Below are positions 8,905 through 17,115 of a DNA stretch of 64,000 nt, one piece after another. Every line of letters starts with the position of its first letter. Position 1 is the first letter of the stretch. Source of the DNA: Micrococcales bacterium 73-13 (GTDB lineage Bacteria > Actinomycetota > Actinomycetes > Actinomycetales > Microbacteriaceae). The translations under genes were made by a program, and so were the position numbers. Where the stretch lies: the NCBI GenBank assembly GCA_001898855.1, contig MKVN01000016.1:55164-119163 (forward strand), read 5' to 3'. The notes beneath the pieces are model-generated. The model was given only the letters and a program-made list of their open reading frames with translations, had not been told where the DNA came from and searched no databases.

Positions 8905-9028
8905 GCCGACCGGCCCGCGGGCGCGTCGTCCGTCGTGGGTCTGCGCGTGGACCGCACCGCCCTCCGCGCGCGCTCGGACCTGATGCCCACGCTCCCGATC
9001 CTATTGACAGCGCTTCCGGCGGCCCGGG

Positions 9029-10060
9029 CTAGCGCCAGCCGAGCGCCGGGGCGACGTGCGTCAGGATCGACTCGAGCGCGTGCGCGTTGTACTCGGGGCC
9101 GAGCTGGGACGGGATCGTCAGGAGCAGCGTGTCGGCCGCGGCGATCCCCTCGTCCTGTCGCAGCTCCTCGATCAGCTGGTCCGGCGCACCCGCGTACGAG
9201 CGGCCGAAGATCGCCGCGCCCTCGGCGCCGAGCTGTCCCACCTGATCGCCGCCGGCCCGGTCGTTGCCGAAGAACTGCCAGTCCTGCTCGGTGACCAGGG
9301 CGAAGATGCTCCGGCTCACCGAGACCCGCGGCTCGCGCTCGTGGCCGGCCGCCTTCCACGCCTCCCGATACGCCTCGATCTGCTTGCGCTGCTGGACGTG
9401 GAACGGCTCGTTCGACTCGTGCATGACGAGCGTGCTCGACTGCAGGTTGACACCGATCTCCGCCGCCCACTCGGCGGTCTTGCGCGCGCCGGCGCCCCAC
9501 CAGATCCGATCGACGAGCCCGGGCGACTGCGGCTCGATGCCGAGCGGACCCGGGTACGGGTTGGGGAACATCGGATGCGGGTTCGGCTCGGCGAAGCGCG
9601 CGCCCTGGATGACTTTGAGGAACACCTCGAAATTGCTCCGCGCCATCCTCGCGCCGTCCGGGTCGTCCTCCTCCGGCTGATAGCCGTAGTAGCGGTAGCC
9701 GGAGATCACCTGCTCGGGCGAGCCCCGCGAGACCCCGAGCTGCAGGCGCCCGCCCGCGATGAGGTCCGCGGCCGCCGCCTCCGAGGCCATGTCGAGCGGG
9801 TTCTCGTACCGCATGTCGATGACGCCGGTGCCGATCTCGATCCGCGAGGTGCGCGCCCCGATCGCCGCCAGCAGCGGCCACGGCGTGCCGTGCTGCCGCG
9901 CGTAGTGGTGCACCCGGAAGTACGCCCCGTCGACGCCGATCTCCTCGGCCGCCTCCGCGAGCTCGATCGCCTGCAGCAGCATGTCCGACGCGGACCGCGC
10001 CTGCGAGTAGGGCGAGCTCGACCAGTGGCCGAAGGAGAGGTAGCCGATCGATTTCGTCAC
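9029..10060 (-). CDS. Luciferase-like monooxygenase (LLM class flavin-dependent oxidoreductase)
   Basis: About 343 aa forming the bacterial-luciferase TIM barrel, which uses FMN or F420. It opens with SIGYLSFGHW and continues with a hydrophobic barrel strand and RTSRIEIGTGVIDMRYENP, then LIAGGRLQLGVSRGSPEQ, the conserved cofactor-binding loop of this family. The GTG at 10060 is preferred over TTG 10072 because the family normally begins just before SIGxLSFGHW and a TTGGCT -10-like box lies 6 nt upstream. It is unlinked to an obvious operon partner, and the substrate is unknown. Confidence 0.82.
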   Translation of the reverse strand: MTKSIGYLSFGHWSSSPYSQARSASDMLLQAIELAEAAEEIGVDGAYFRVHHYARQHGTPWPLLAAIGARTSRIEIGTGVIDMRYENPLDMASEAAAADLIAGGRLQLGVSRGSPEQVISGYRYYGYQPEEDDPDGARMARSNFEVFLKVIQGARFAEPNPHPMFPNPYPGPLGIEPQSPGLVDRIWWGAGARKTAEWAAEIGVNLQSSTLVMHESNEPFHVQQRKQIEAYREAWKAAGHEREPRVSVSRSIFALVTEQDWQFFGNDRAGGDQVGQLGAEGAAIFGRSYAGAPDQLIEELRQDEGIAAADTLLLTIPSQLGPEYNAHALESILTHVAPALGWR

Positions 10061-10111
10061 GGGTTGAGCCAACCACGGCCGGGCTCAGGGCATTCCGCTC
10101 CCACCGGCCCG

Positions 10112-10144
10112 GTGCAGGATCAGTGCAGGATCAGTGCAGGATCA
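10112..10144. repeat. Three perfect tandem copies of an 11-bp unit
   Basis: The unit GTGCAGGATCA occurs three times head to tail (10112-10122, 10123-10133, 10134-10144). The last copies overlap the stop codon and final codons (MILH) of the lipocalin-like gene. The array looks like replication slippage at a gene end; no function is visible. Confidence 0.9.
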
Positions 10145-11225
10145 TGTTCTCGTAGAGCGTCGTCCCGGTGACGTGGTCCCGCAGCCCGTCGAGATCGATC
10201 GTCAGCTCGAAGTCGGCGTTGAAGTCGTAGTACACGGGCTTCTCGAGCGCGTGGAGGAGCTTCGAGACGCCGTGCCGCGGCACGCTCATGTCGAGCGACT
10301 CGATGAGCTTCGGATTCGTCGAGGAGAACGCGATCCGCCCGCGCCCCTCCCGCTGCCACACCCAGTCGAGGCGCTCCGGATAGGAGTGCCCGAGCGGGCC
10401 GCGGGTCTCGCCGACGAGGGTGAGCCGGAGCGGGAGCTGCTCGTCGGTGAGGATCTCATCGCCCTTCGCGAGGAGGAAGGTCGGCACCTGGATCCGTCCG
10501 AGGCCCATGAATCCCTGGGTGAACACCATCGTGTAGATGAGGGTGTAGTCGCCGACGTGCGCGCGGCCCCAGAACCAGTGGTTCGTCTGGGCGGACAGCG
10601 GCTTCGTCCCCCAGTTGTGGTCGTGATAGCCGGTGCCGCTCAGCTCCTTCGTGACGCCGCCCTCCGTGATCGTCGCGGTCGCCGTGCCGTACGGCACGGG
10701 GACGACCCATCCGAAGTACTCCGTCTTCGCCGCGTCGAGGTAGTTCACCCCGGACCCCGGGCGCCAGCTCGGCGCCGCGCGCGTGAGCACGACGTCGGCG
10801 ACGAGATCCTCGACCTCGACGTGCAGGGCGTACTGGGCGAGCTCGCCCTTGGCCGTGTTCGGTCCGACCCTCACGTCGCAGCCCTCGGCGGCCGCCGAGT
10901 ACTCCGCGACCGAGTAGGTCGGCGTCAGCTTGCGGTGCGTGCCGTCCGCCTCCTGGCGGATGACGAGCAGCGTCGGCGCGATCGGGCCGCCGGGCGCCTG
11001 CGGCGACTTGTTCGCGAAGGTGAGCACGAGCGTCGAGCCGTCGTCGAAGTTGAGGTCGAAGTACCACCACTCGAACGCGCGGTCCGCATCGCCGCCGATC
11101 CGGGTCCCGTCCTCCCAGACCAGCACCTCGTGCTCCTTGAGCCCGAGGTGGGCGAGCGATTCCGCATTGAGCCCGGCGAACGCCGCGCGCGTCTTCTCGT
11201 CGTCGGGCAGGCTCGTCCAGCTCAT
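10131..11225 (-). CDS. CrtC/AttH lipocalin-like domain protein
   Basis: 364-aa soluble protein of the hydroxyneurosporene-synthase (CrtC) / AttH lipocalin-like superfamily. The hallmark is a YHDHNWGTKPL segment followed by a NHWFWGRAHVGDYTLIYT stretch; paired Trp/His residues line the barrel in characterised relatives. An early WWYFDLNFDDGSTLVLTF strand also fits. Members hydrate or bind terpenoid-like lipids, but most actinobacterial copies are uncharacterised. The start at ATG 11225 is chosen because GAGGAA lies 8 nt upstream; the in-frame extension to 11243 lacks one. It appears monocistronic. Confidence 0.72.
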   Translation of the reverse strand: MSWTSLPDDEKTRAAFAGLNAESLAHLGLKEHEVLVWEDGTRIGGDADRAFEWWYFDLNFDDGSTLVLTFANKSPQAPGGPIAPTLLVIRQEADGTHRKLTPTYSVAEYSAAAEGCDVRVGPNTAKGELAQYALHVEVEDLVADVVLTRAAPSWRPGSGVNYLDAAKTEYFGWVVPVPYGTATATITEGGVTKELSGTGYHDHNWGTKPLSAQTNHWFWGRAHVGDYTLIYTMVFTQGFMGLGRIQVPTFLLAKGDEILTDEQLPLRLTLVGETRGPLGHSYPERLDWVWQREGRGRIAFSSTNPKLIESLDMSVPRHGVSKLLHALEKPVYYDFNADFELTIDLDGLRDHVTGTTLYENMILH

Positions 11226-11297
11226 GGCGTTCCTCGATCGCATCGTGGGATCAGTGCACCCGTCAACATATACCGACAGGCGCCGCGCATTCCTGCG

Positions 11298-11708
11298 TCA
11301 GCCTCCGACGCCGAGCTCCTCGACGAGTGCGCGCACGCGCCGCCCGATCTCGTCCCGGATCTCCCGGACGCGCTCGATCGGCTGCCCCGCCGGGTCGTCG
11401 AGCTCCCAGTCGAGGTACCGCCTGCCGGGATAGTACGGGCACTCGTCGCCGCAGCCCATCGTCACGATGACGTCGGAGGCCTGCAGGCCGACGGGCGTCC
11501 ACGCCTTCGGGGCCTCACCGGAGATGTCGATCCCGAGCTCCGCCATCGCCGCGACCGCGACGGGGTTGACGGACGCGCCGGGCTCGGAGCCGCCCGACCT
11601 GGCGACCGCCCTGTCGCCGGCGAGCTGGCGGAAGAACCCGAGCGCCATCTGGGAGCGCCCCGCGTTGTGCACGCAGGCGAACATCACGGACGGCTTGGCT
11701 TCGGACAC
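11298..11708 (-). CDS. arsC: Arsenate reductase, low-molecular-weight phosphatase type
   Basis: 136-aa cytoplasmic arsenate reductase that makes arsenite for export. The P-loop CVHNAGRS (CX5R) lies near residues 12-19 and is followed by the Ser/Met-rich segment typical of ArsC/LMWP proteins. A further pair, MGCGDECPYYPG, gives extra cysteines usual in thioredoxin- or mycothiol-coupled ArsC. The GTG start has AAGGAG at proper spacing and lies inside the 3' end of the aquaporin gene (25-bp overlap), so the two are coupled. The divergent arsR completes the module. Confidence 0.92.
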   Translation of the reverse strand: MSEAKPSVMFACVHNAGRSQMALGFFRQLAGDRAVARSGGSEPGASVNPVAVAAMAELGIDISGEAPKAWTPVGLQASDVIVTMGCGDECPYYPGRRYLDWELDDPAGQPIERVREIRDEIGRRVRALVEELGVGG

Positions 11709-12388
11709 GATGGTCTCCTTCGATCGACGGGGTACAGGACGAGCACGAGCAGGACGCCGAGCGCGCCGCCGAGCAGCTGCGCGCCGAGGAACCATGGCAC
11801 GGAGGGCGGCGCGATCCCGGCGAAGGTGTCGGAGAACATCCGCCCGATGGTGACCGCGGGATTCGCGAAGCCGGTGGATGAGGTGAACCAGTAGGCCGCG
11901 CCGATGTAGGCGCCGACCGCGGGCGCGATCAGCAGCGGCCGGCCCGCGCGGGACAGGGCGAAGACCACGAGGACGAGTCCGGCGGTCGCGACGAGCTCGG
12001 CGAGCACGGTGCCGGGCGCCGCGCGATCCCTCGTGGAGATCGTCGCGGGCACGCCGAACATCGCGTTCGCGAGGAGACAGCCGCCGACGGCCCCGGTGAG
12101 CTGCGCCCCGAGGCAGACGGCGATCGGCATCGCACCGCGGGCGTCTCCGAGCAGCCGGCCCGAGAGGGTGACCACGGGGTTGAGGTGCGCGCCGCTGATC
12201 GGGCCGAGGACCCACACCAGGACCGTCAGTCCGAACGCGGTGGCGATCGCATTCTCGAGCAGGCGCAGACCCGCGTCCTCCGGCGACCAGCGCTCGGCCG
12301 CGATGCCGGAGCCGACGACGATCGCGACGAGCAGGCCGGTGCCGAGGCATTCCGCACCGGCCTGCCGGGGCAGCGTCGTCGCGTTCAG
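11684..12388 (-). CDS. MIP-family aquaglyceroporin of the ars module (start probably CTG)
   Basis: Membrane channel expected to let arsenite leave the cell down its gradient; such AqpS-type channels sit with ArsC. Two half-helix motifs are visible: SGAHLNPVVTL and GFANPAVTIGRMF (NPV and NPA boxes). The reading frame stays open back to a TGA at 12401-12403 and encodes the missing first helix (ECLGTGLLVAIVVGSGIAAERW), but contains no ATG. The only GTG (12217) would remove that helix. The CTG at 12386-12388 overlaps the stop of the upstream cysteine peptide in a CTGA arrangement and gives 234 aa, a normal MIP length. The start is therefore inferred. Confidence 0.75.
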   Translation of the reverse strand: MNATTLPRQAGAECLGTGLLVAIVVGSGIAAERWSPEDAGLRLLENAIATAFGLTVLVWVLGPISGAHLNPVVTLSGRLLGDARGAMPIAVCLGAQLTGAVGGCLLANAMFGVPATISTRDRAAPGTVLAELVATAGLVLVVFALSRAGRPLLIAPAVGAYIGAAYWFTSSTGFANPAVTIGRMFSDTFAGIAPPSVPWFLGAQLLGGALGVLLVLVLYPVDRRRPSCPKPSRP

Positions 12389-12459
12389 CAGCAGGGCCCG
12401 TCAGGACGATGGGTCCCGCAGTCCGGCGGACAGTCCACCGGGTCGCAGCATTCGTGCAT
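12385..12459 (-). CDS. Six-cysteine micro-peptide (24 aa) heading the ars operon
   Basis: A short frame from ATG 12459 to TGA 12385 has a perfect GGAGGAG ribosome-binding site 7 nt upstream. Of 24 residues, six are cysteine (positions 4, 5, 10, 14, 23, 24), arranged CC-x4-C-x3-C-x8-CC; it also has two His and several Pro. Its stop overlaps the presumed CTG start of the aquaporin gene by CTGA. It may bind arsenite or another soft metal, or act as a coupling leader. I do not recognise a described family, and it is short, so its reality rests on the ribosome-binding site and the tight packing. Confidence 0.55.
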   Translation of the reverse strand: MHECCDPVDCPPDCGTHRPDGPCC

Positions 12460-12482
12460 GACCGCTCCTCCATTCATCGATC

Positions 12483-12520
12483 GTTGTCGATACATGGAGT
12501 GTGCGGCGAATATCGACAAC
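12483..12520. promoter_or_regulatory. ArsR operator, inverted repeat between divergent ars genes
   Basis: GTTGTCGATA (12483-12492) and its exact reverse complement TATCGACAAC (12511-12520) are separated by 18 bp, in the AT-richer gap between the cysteine-peptide gene and arsR. The second arm continues into TGTCAATATC, giving a further half-site. This position suits repression of both directions by the ArsR protein encoded at 12548. Confidence 0.65.
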
Positions 12521-12547
12521 TGTCAATATCTATGGCAGTCTATTCAC

Positions 12548-12898
12548 GTGCCCGTGCTCGAGCTGCTCCCCGTTCGCGACCTACGGGACTGCTGCGCGCC
12601 GATCACCCGCGAACCGGTCAGCGCGGCGAACGCGGCGAGCCTCGCCGCGTCGCTCAAGGCCCTGGCCGACCCCGCGCGACTGCGCATCCTGTCGATCGTC
12701 GCCGCGAGCGAGGACCAGGAGACCTGCGTCTGCAACTTCACCGAGCCCCTCGAGCTGAGCCAGCCGACGGTGAGCCATCACCTGAAGGTGCTCGTGGACG
12801 CCGGGTTCCTGGAGCGCGAGAAGCGCGGCACCTGGGCGTACTACCGGATCGTGCCGGGATCGCTCGACGACGTCGCGGGACTGATCGCCACCGTCTGA
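12548..12898 (+). CDS. arsR: ArsR arsenite-responsive repressor
   Basis: 116-aa winged-helix repressor. It carries an N-terminal Cys pair at residues 15-16 (RDCCAP) and a second cluster ETCVC at 60-62 next to the recognition helix LSQPTVSHHLKVL. Known background: the Corynebacterium glutamicum ArsR senses As(III) with Cys15, Cys16 and Cys55, and classical ArsR uses CxC in this helix. This protein has both elements, so As(III) sensing is likely. The GTG start at 12548 places the Cys pair exactly at 15/16. It is divergent from the ars transport/reduction operon. Confidence 0.93.
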   Translation: MPVLELLPVRDLRDCCAPITREPVSAANAASLAASLKALADPARLRILSIVAASEDQETCVCNFTEPLELSQPTVSHHLKVLVDAGFLEREKRGTWAYYRIVPGSLDDVAGLIATV

Positions 12899-12935
12899 GC
12901 GGCGAGCGGTGCGAGCCGATCGGCCCGCGGGCGCC

Positions 12936-12960
12936 GGCCCCCGCCGATCAGGCGGGGGCC
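12936..12960. terminator. Bidirectional stem-loop between convergent genes
   Basis: GGCCCCCGCC (12936-12945) and GGCGGGGGCC (12951-12960) form a perfect 10-bp stem with a GATCA loop, located between the 3' ends of arsR and the small MT0933-like gene. There is no T-run on either side, as is common in actinobacteria. Confidence 0.65.
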
Positions 12961-12966
12961 GATCGC

Positions 12967-13182
12967 TCACTCGGTGCCGACCGACTTGTCGATGGTGTCG
13001 CGGACGCCGTCGATCTGCTCCTCGAACTTGCCGCCGGTCACCTTGTTCGCGAAGCCGGCGACGCCGTCGAGGACGTTGTCGCTGATCGTCTCGGCCTGCT
13101 CGCTGTGCAGCGCGCCGTCGATCGCGTCCTTGTTCTGCTCGAAGAGCTCCTTGCCCTTGTCCACGATGTCGTCGATGCCCAT
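12967..13182 (-). CDS. MT0933/Rv0909-like small protein
   Basis: 71-aa acidic, Ala/Gly-poor helical protein: MGIDDIVDKGKELFEQNKDAI, then a middle helix DNVLDGVAGFANKVTGGKF and a C-terminal EEQIDGVRDTIDKSVGTE. This is the short DUF-type family often labelled Rv0909-like antitoxin (MT0933 family). No toxin gene lies next to it, so the toxin-antitoxin role is doubtful and a stress-protein role is as likely. The start at ATG 13182 has AAGGAG 8 nt upstream; the in-frame extension to 13248 has none. Confidence 0.75.
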   Translation of the reverse strand: MGIDDIVDKGKELFEQNKDAIDGALHSEQAETISDNVLDGVAGFANKVTGGKFEEQIDGVRDTIDKSVGTE

Positions 13183-13278
13183 GATGTGCTCCTTCGTCCG
13201 ATCGATCCCGCTCCGTGGGATCATGACGCGATTCCTGGGATCCCGCAATCCGGACTCGACGCGCCGCGGTCGCGGAGC

Positions 13279-14652
13279 TCAATCCAGGACGGCGCCCCGG
13301 CGCTCCCGGATCAGGAGCACCGCCGCGGCGGCCAGCACGAAGGCCGCCGTGAACATCACGAAGATCGAGGCCCGGCCGCCCGCCGCGAGCAGCGGCGCGA
13401 CGACGAACGGCACGATGATCGACGCGATGCGGCCGACGCCGGCGGCCCAGCCGGCGCCCGTCGCGCGGATCTGCGTCGGGTAGGACTCCGGCGTGATCGC
13501 GTACACCGCGCCCCAGGCGCCGAGGTTGAAGAACGACAGCGCCATCCCGAAGCCGATGATCGCCGGCTCGCCGGAGATCGTCCCGAACAGCACCGCGGAG
13601 ACGGCCGAGCCGAGCAGGAACACGATCAGCGTCGGCCGCCGTCCCCAGCGCTCGATGAGCCATGCGGCGACGAGATAGCCGGGCAGCTGCGCGACGGTGA
13701 TGATGAGCGTGAACGCGAACGACGTCGCCAGCGGATAGCCGTCGGCGACGAGGATCGACGGGATCCACAGGAACGCGCCGTAGTACGCGTAGTTGACCAG
13801 GAACCAGAGCAGCCAGAGCCCGGCCGTCGTCGCCCGCAGGTCCGGCGCCCACAGCCCGGCGAACCGGCGGCCGGCGCCCGCCCGGGTGCGGACCGGACCG
13901 GTGTCGGCGGCCGCGGCACCCCGCGGCGTGCGCAGCCCGACGTCCGCCCGCCGCGGAGTCCACCCCGAGGCGGCGAACGAGGCGACGATCCGCTCGGCCT
14001 CGTCCCGGCGGCCGCGGGAGAGCAGGAAGCGGACCGACTCCGGCATGCCGAAGCGGACGAACGCCGCGTAGAACGCCGGAGCGGCGCCGATCAGCAGCGC
14101 CCAGCGCCAGCCGTCCGGCCCGAGCGGCACCACGTACGCGCCGACCAGGGCCTGCAGGAACCAGCCGACCGCCCAGAACGCCTCGAGCAGCACGATGACC
14201 CGCCCGCGGATGCGCGTCGGCGCGAACTCGCTCATGTAGGTCGAGGCCACCGGCAGCTCCGCGCCGAGCCCGAAGCCGGCGACGAAGCGGAACACCAGGA
14301 GCGCGGCGACCGACCAGGCGAGCGCGGTGAGGCCGGTCGCGACGCCGAACACCAGCAGGGTGATGGCGAACACGGAGCGTCGCCCGAGCCGGTCCGCGAG
14401 CAGCCCGCCGAGCGCGGCGCCGATCGCCATCCCGGCGAAGCCGATGGAGAGGATGAGCGGGCGGTCCCCGGCGGTCGCGAAGCCGTTCTCGACGAGGGCG
14501 GCGACGACGAACGACACGAGGCCGACGTCCATCGCGTCGAGCGCCCAGCCGAGGCCGGAGCCGAACAGGAGCCTGGTGTGGCGCTTCGACCAGGGCAGGC
14601 GGTCCAGGCGCTCCTGGAGCTCCGCCGAGGTCGCGCCGGCGAGGTCGGTCAC
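13279..14652 (-). CDS. MFS transporter, metabolite:H+ symporter type (NiaP-like)
   Basis: About 457 aa with twelve predicted membrane helices and a central cytoplasmic loop of about 60 residues rich in Arg. The first helix reads LGWALDAMDVGLVSFVVAAL, with the Asp typical of the aromatic-acid/nicotinate symporter branch. GLLADRLGRRSVF is the MFS loop 2-3 signature, and FVAGFGLGAELPVASTYMSEF is the helix 4-5 signature. Uptake of an aromatic or carboxylic acid is plausible given the catabolic region nearby, but this is inference. GTG 14652 is the best start by homology, though the Shine-Dalgarno spacing is poor. Confidence 0.82.
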   Translation of the reverse strand: MTDLAGATSAELQERLDRLPWSKRHTRLLFGSGLGWALDAMDVGLVSFVVAALVENGFATAGDRPLILSIGFAGMAIGAALGGLLADRLGRRSVFAITLLVFGVATGLTALAWSVAALLVFRFVAGFGLGAELPVASTYMSEFAPTRIRGRVIVLLEAFWAVGWFLQALVGAYVVPLGPDGWRWALLIGAAPAFYAAFVRFGMPESVRFLLSRGRRDEAERIVASFAASGWTPRRADVGLRTPRGAAAADTGPVRTRAGAGRRFAGLWAPDLRATTAGLWLLWFLVNYAYYGAFLWIPSILVADGYPLATSFAFTLIITVAQLPGYLVAAWLIERWGRRPTLIVFLLGSAVSAVLFGTISGEPAIIGFGMALSFFNLGAWGAVYAITPESYPTQIRATGAGWAAGVGRIASIIVPFVVAPLLAAGGRASIFVMFTAAFVLAAAAVLLIRERRGAVLD

Positions 14653-14712
14653 ATCCTCGATTCTGCCCGAACCGCGGCGCCGATCGGGACCCGAGCGTAG
14701 GCTGGTGGGCTC

Positions 14713-15921
14713 ATGGCCGGGTACGTCGAGATCCTCCGAACCCCGGGCGTCGCGCGCATCATCGCCGCTCAGCTGACCGCACGCGCGCCCCAGGGGATGC
14801 TGTCGCTGTGCCTCCTGCTGCACATCGAGCGCATGCACGACTCCTACGGCGCGGCCGGGCTGGTGCTCGCCGCGACCAGCGTCGGCTCGGCGGTCGCGGG
14901 CCCGCTGACCAGCCGCTGGATGGGCGCCTGGGGCATGCGGCCGGTGCTCATGCTGACGATCGGGGTGTGCTCGGCGGCGCTGCTCGTCCTCACCCTGCTG
15001 CCGATGCCCGTGCTCGCGCAGATGGGGGTCGCGGTGGTCGCCGGTCTCGCGAACCCGCCGATCGCCTCGGCGGTGCGCACCATCTACCCGAAGCTGGTGA
15101 CCGCGCGGAAGCTCACCGTGCTGTTCTCGCTGGACGCCACCGCGCAGGAGATCATCTGGGTCGCCGGCCCGGTGCTCGCGACGTTCCTCGCGACGCAGGT
15201 CTCGACCGTCGTGGCGATGCTCGCCGTCGTCGCGATCATGCTCGGCGGCGGCGCGTGGTTCGTGGCCAACCGCGAGGTGGGCCGGGTCCGCATCCCGCGC
15301 TCGCGACGCCGCATCGGCGCGGTGCTGCAGCGCCCTGCCGTGCTGCTCGCGACGATCGTGGGCTTCGTGCTGGTCGCCTCGTTCGCGGCGATCGAGGCCT
15401 CGATCGTCTCGGTGTTCGGGGACGGCGACCCGCGCAGCGGCATCGTCATCGCGATCTGGTCGTTCGCCTCGATCGCCGGCGGCCTGCTGATGGGACGCCT
15501 GCCGATGGGGCCGTGGTCACTGGCGCGGCGGATGTTCTTCGTCTTCCTCGGCGCCGGGCTCGCCCTGGTGATGCTCGACTTCTGGTGGCTCGCCTTCGCC
15601 CTCGTCATCTCCGGCATCGGCATCTCGCCGGCGATCGCGGTGCTCAGCTCGCAGGTCTCCTCCAGCGTGCGGTTCTCCGAGACGGCGGAGGCGTTCGGCT
15701 GGAACACGACGGGCCAGCTGATCGGCGCGGCGCTCGGCTCGGCGGCGGCCGGCTTCCTGATCGACGGCTTCGGCTCGTTCGGCGGCTTCGTGGCCTCGGC
15801 CGTCCTCGCGCTGCTCGGCCTCGCGATCGCCGCGTCGACGGTGCGGTGGCAGCCGGATCTGCGCGGCGGCGCGGTCGGCCCGATCCCGGACACCGAGCCG
15901 GTGCCGATCCAGCCGTCGTAG
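14713..15921 (+). CDS. MFS transporter (drug/sugar-efflux-like)
   Basis: 402-aa protein with about 12 hydrophobic helices: TARAPQGMLSLCLLLHIE, SYGAAGLVLAATSVGSAV, RWMGAWGMRPVLMLTI (a degenerate loop 2-3 motif) and so on. It resembles the actinobacterial MFS exporters of the YcaD/Bcr-like kind, and substrate prediction is not possible. It appears leaderless: TAGGCT at 14698-14703, ATG 9 nt later, no ribosome-binding site. It diverges from the other MFS gene and converges with the serine hydrolase gene. Confidence 0.8.
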   Translation: MAGYVEILRTPGVARIIAAQLTARAPQGMLSLCLLLHIERMHDSYGAAGLVLAATSVGSAVAGPLTSRWMGAWGMRPVLMLTIGVCSAALLVLTLLPMPVLAQMGVAVVAGLANPPIASAVRTIYPKLVTARKLTVLFSLDATAQEIIWVAGPVLATFLATQVSTVVAMLAVVAIMLGGGAWFVANREVGRVRIPRSRRRIGAVLQRPAVLLATIVGFVLVASFAAIEASIVSVFGDGDPRSGIVIAIWSFASIAGGLLMGRLPMGPWSLARRMFFVFLGAGLALVMLDFWWLAFALVISGIGISPAIAVLSSQVSSSVRFSETAEAFGWNTTGQLIGAALGSAAAGFLIDGFGSFGGFVASAVLALLGLAIAASTVRWQPDLRGGAVGPIPDTEPVPIQPS

Positions 15922-15927
15922 CGCGGG

Positions 15928-17109
15928 CTACAGGCTCGCGAACGTCGCGTCGATGAGCCGGGCGGCGCGGGGGCCGTTGGTCCCGACCGCGTGCATCTTG
16001 TTGATCGAGTAGCCGAAGCCCAGGCGCTCGGCGCGGTCGGCGAAGCCGATCGAGCCGCCGATCCCGTGGTGCCCGAACGCCTCGGCGTGCGGGCCCATGT
16101 AGACGGCGTCGGGCGAGTTGAGCAGCACGCCGAGGCCCTGCCGGTAGTGGCGGTCCTGGAGCTTCTCGTACTGGTAGTGCTGCATCGTCGTCATCCGGTC
16201 GATGGCCTCCTCGCTGAGCAGTCGCACGCCGTCGAGCTCGCCGCCCGCGACCGCGGCGTAGATCCGCGCGACCGCGCGCGCGTTCCCGTGGCCGCTGCCG
16301 CTCGGCAGCTCGGTGGTGCGGAAGGCGGTCGAGTTGACCCAGTCCTCCCACGGCCCCTCCGGGTTCTGCGCGAACGCCTGCTTGCGCAGCGCGTCCTCGG
16401 GACGCTCGGAGTCCTTCGAGTTCATCAGTCGCAGCCCGTCGCTCGGCATGAGGCGCGCGACCCGGTCGAACTCCGACTCGGGCAGGCCGATCCAGTAGTC
16501 GGCGCCGAGCGGCTCGGCGATCTCCTCGCGCAGCCACGGTCCGACGAGTCGGCCGGTGGTGCGCTTCATGACCTCGCCGAGCAGCCAGCCCTGGTTGTGC
16601 ACGTGGTAGGCGGCGACGGTGCCGGGCTCCCAGAGCGGCTCCTGCTGCTCGAGCGCCTCGACCATCGCGTCGCGGTCGTTGACCGCGCCCGGCCAGAGGG
16701 TCTCGTTGGTGAGCACCGGGATGCCCGCGGTGTGGTCGAGGAGGTGGCGGATGAGCACGCCGCCCTTGCCGTTCCGCGCGAACTCCGGCCAGTACTCGGC
16801 GACGGGCGCGTCGAGCTCGACGATGCCGCGGTCGAGCAGCTGGTTGAACGCGATCGCCGTGATGCCCTTCGCGACCGACATCATGCAGACGATCGTGTCG
16901 CGCTCCCACTCGCGCTCCCGCGTCCGATCGGTCCAGCCGCCCCAGACGTCGACCACCGTCTCGCCGTCGACGACGACGCTGACGGCGGAGCCGACCTCGT
17001 CCTCCACCCGGTAGTTCTCGATGAAGGCGTCGACGACCCGCCGGAAGTCCTCGTGGTAGCTCCCATGCAGTGGGAACCCGGCCTCGTCGTCCTCGATGCG
17101 CTGCAGCAT
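15928..17109 (-). CDS. Serine hydrolase of beta-lactamase fold (EstB/class C-like)
   Basis: 393 aa in the class C beta-lactamase / esterase EstB superfamily. SVAK (after IVCMM) is the catalytic SxxK box and YHVHN is the YxN box. Downstream, GHHGIGGSIGFAD occupies the place of the KTG box, with His-Gly-Gly as in esterases. No signal peptide is seen, so a cytosolic esterase acting on a catabolic intermediate is more likely than antibiotic resistance. The start is set at ATG 17109: a TATAAT box lies 6 nt before it (leaderless), whereas the longer frame from 17133 begins inside an operator. It is divergent from the first VAO-type gene. Confidence 0.85.
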   Translation of the reverse strand: MLQRIEDDEAGFPLHGSYHEDFRRVVDAFIENYRVEDEVGSAVSVVVDGETVVDVWGGWTDRTREREWERDTIVCMMSVAKGITAIAFNQLLDRGIVELDAPVAEYWPEFARNGKGGVLIRHLLDHTAGIPVLTNETLWPGAVNDRDAMVEALEQQEPLWEPGTVAAYHVHNQGWLLGEVMKRTTGRLVGPWLREEIAEPLGADYWIGLPESEFDRVARLMPSDGLRLMNSKDSERPEDALRKQAFAQNPEGPWEDWVNSTAFRTTELPSGSGHGNARAVARIYAAVAGGELDGVRLLSEEAIDRMTTMQHYQYEKLQDRHYRQGLGVLLNSPDAVYMGPHAEAFGHHGIGGSIGFADRAERLGFGYSINKMHAVGTNGPRAARLIDATFASL

Positions 17110-17115
17110 GACGCG

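Noticed and set aside
9003..9030. TTGACAGCGCTTCC looked like a -35 box or a LacI-type operator
   Set aside because: Only a half site, no suitable -10, and it would point into the end of a convergent gene.
12967..13182. Toxin-antitoxin pair
   Set aside because: The small protein fits the MT0933 family, but no toxin-like gene is beside it, so I did not call a toxin-antitoxin system.
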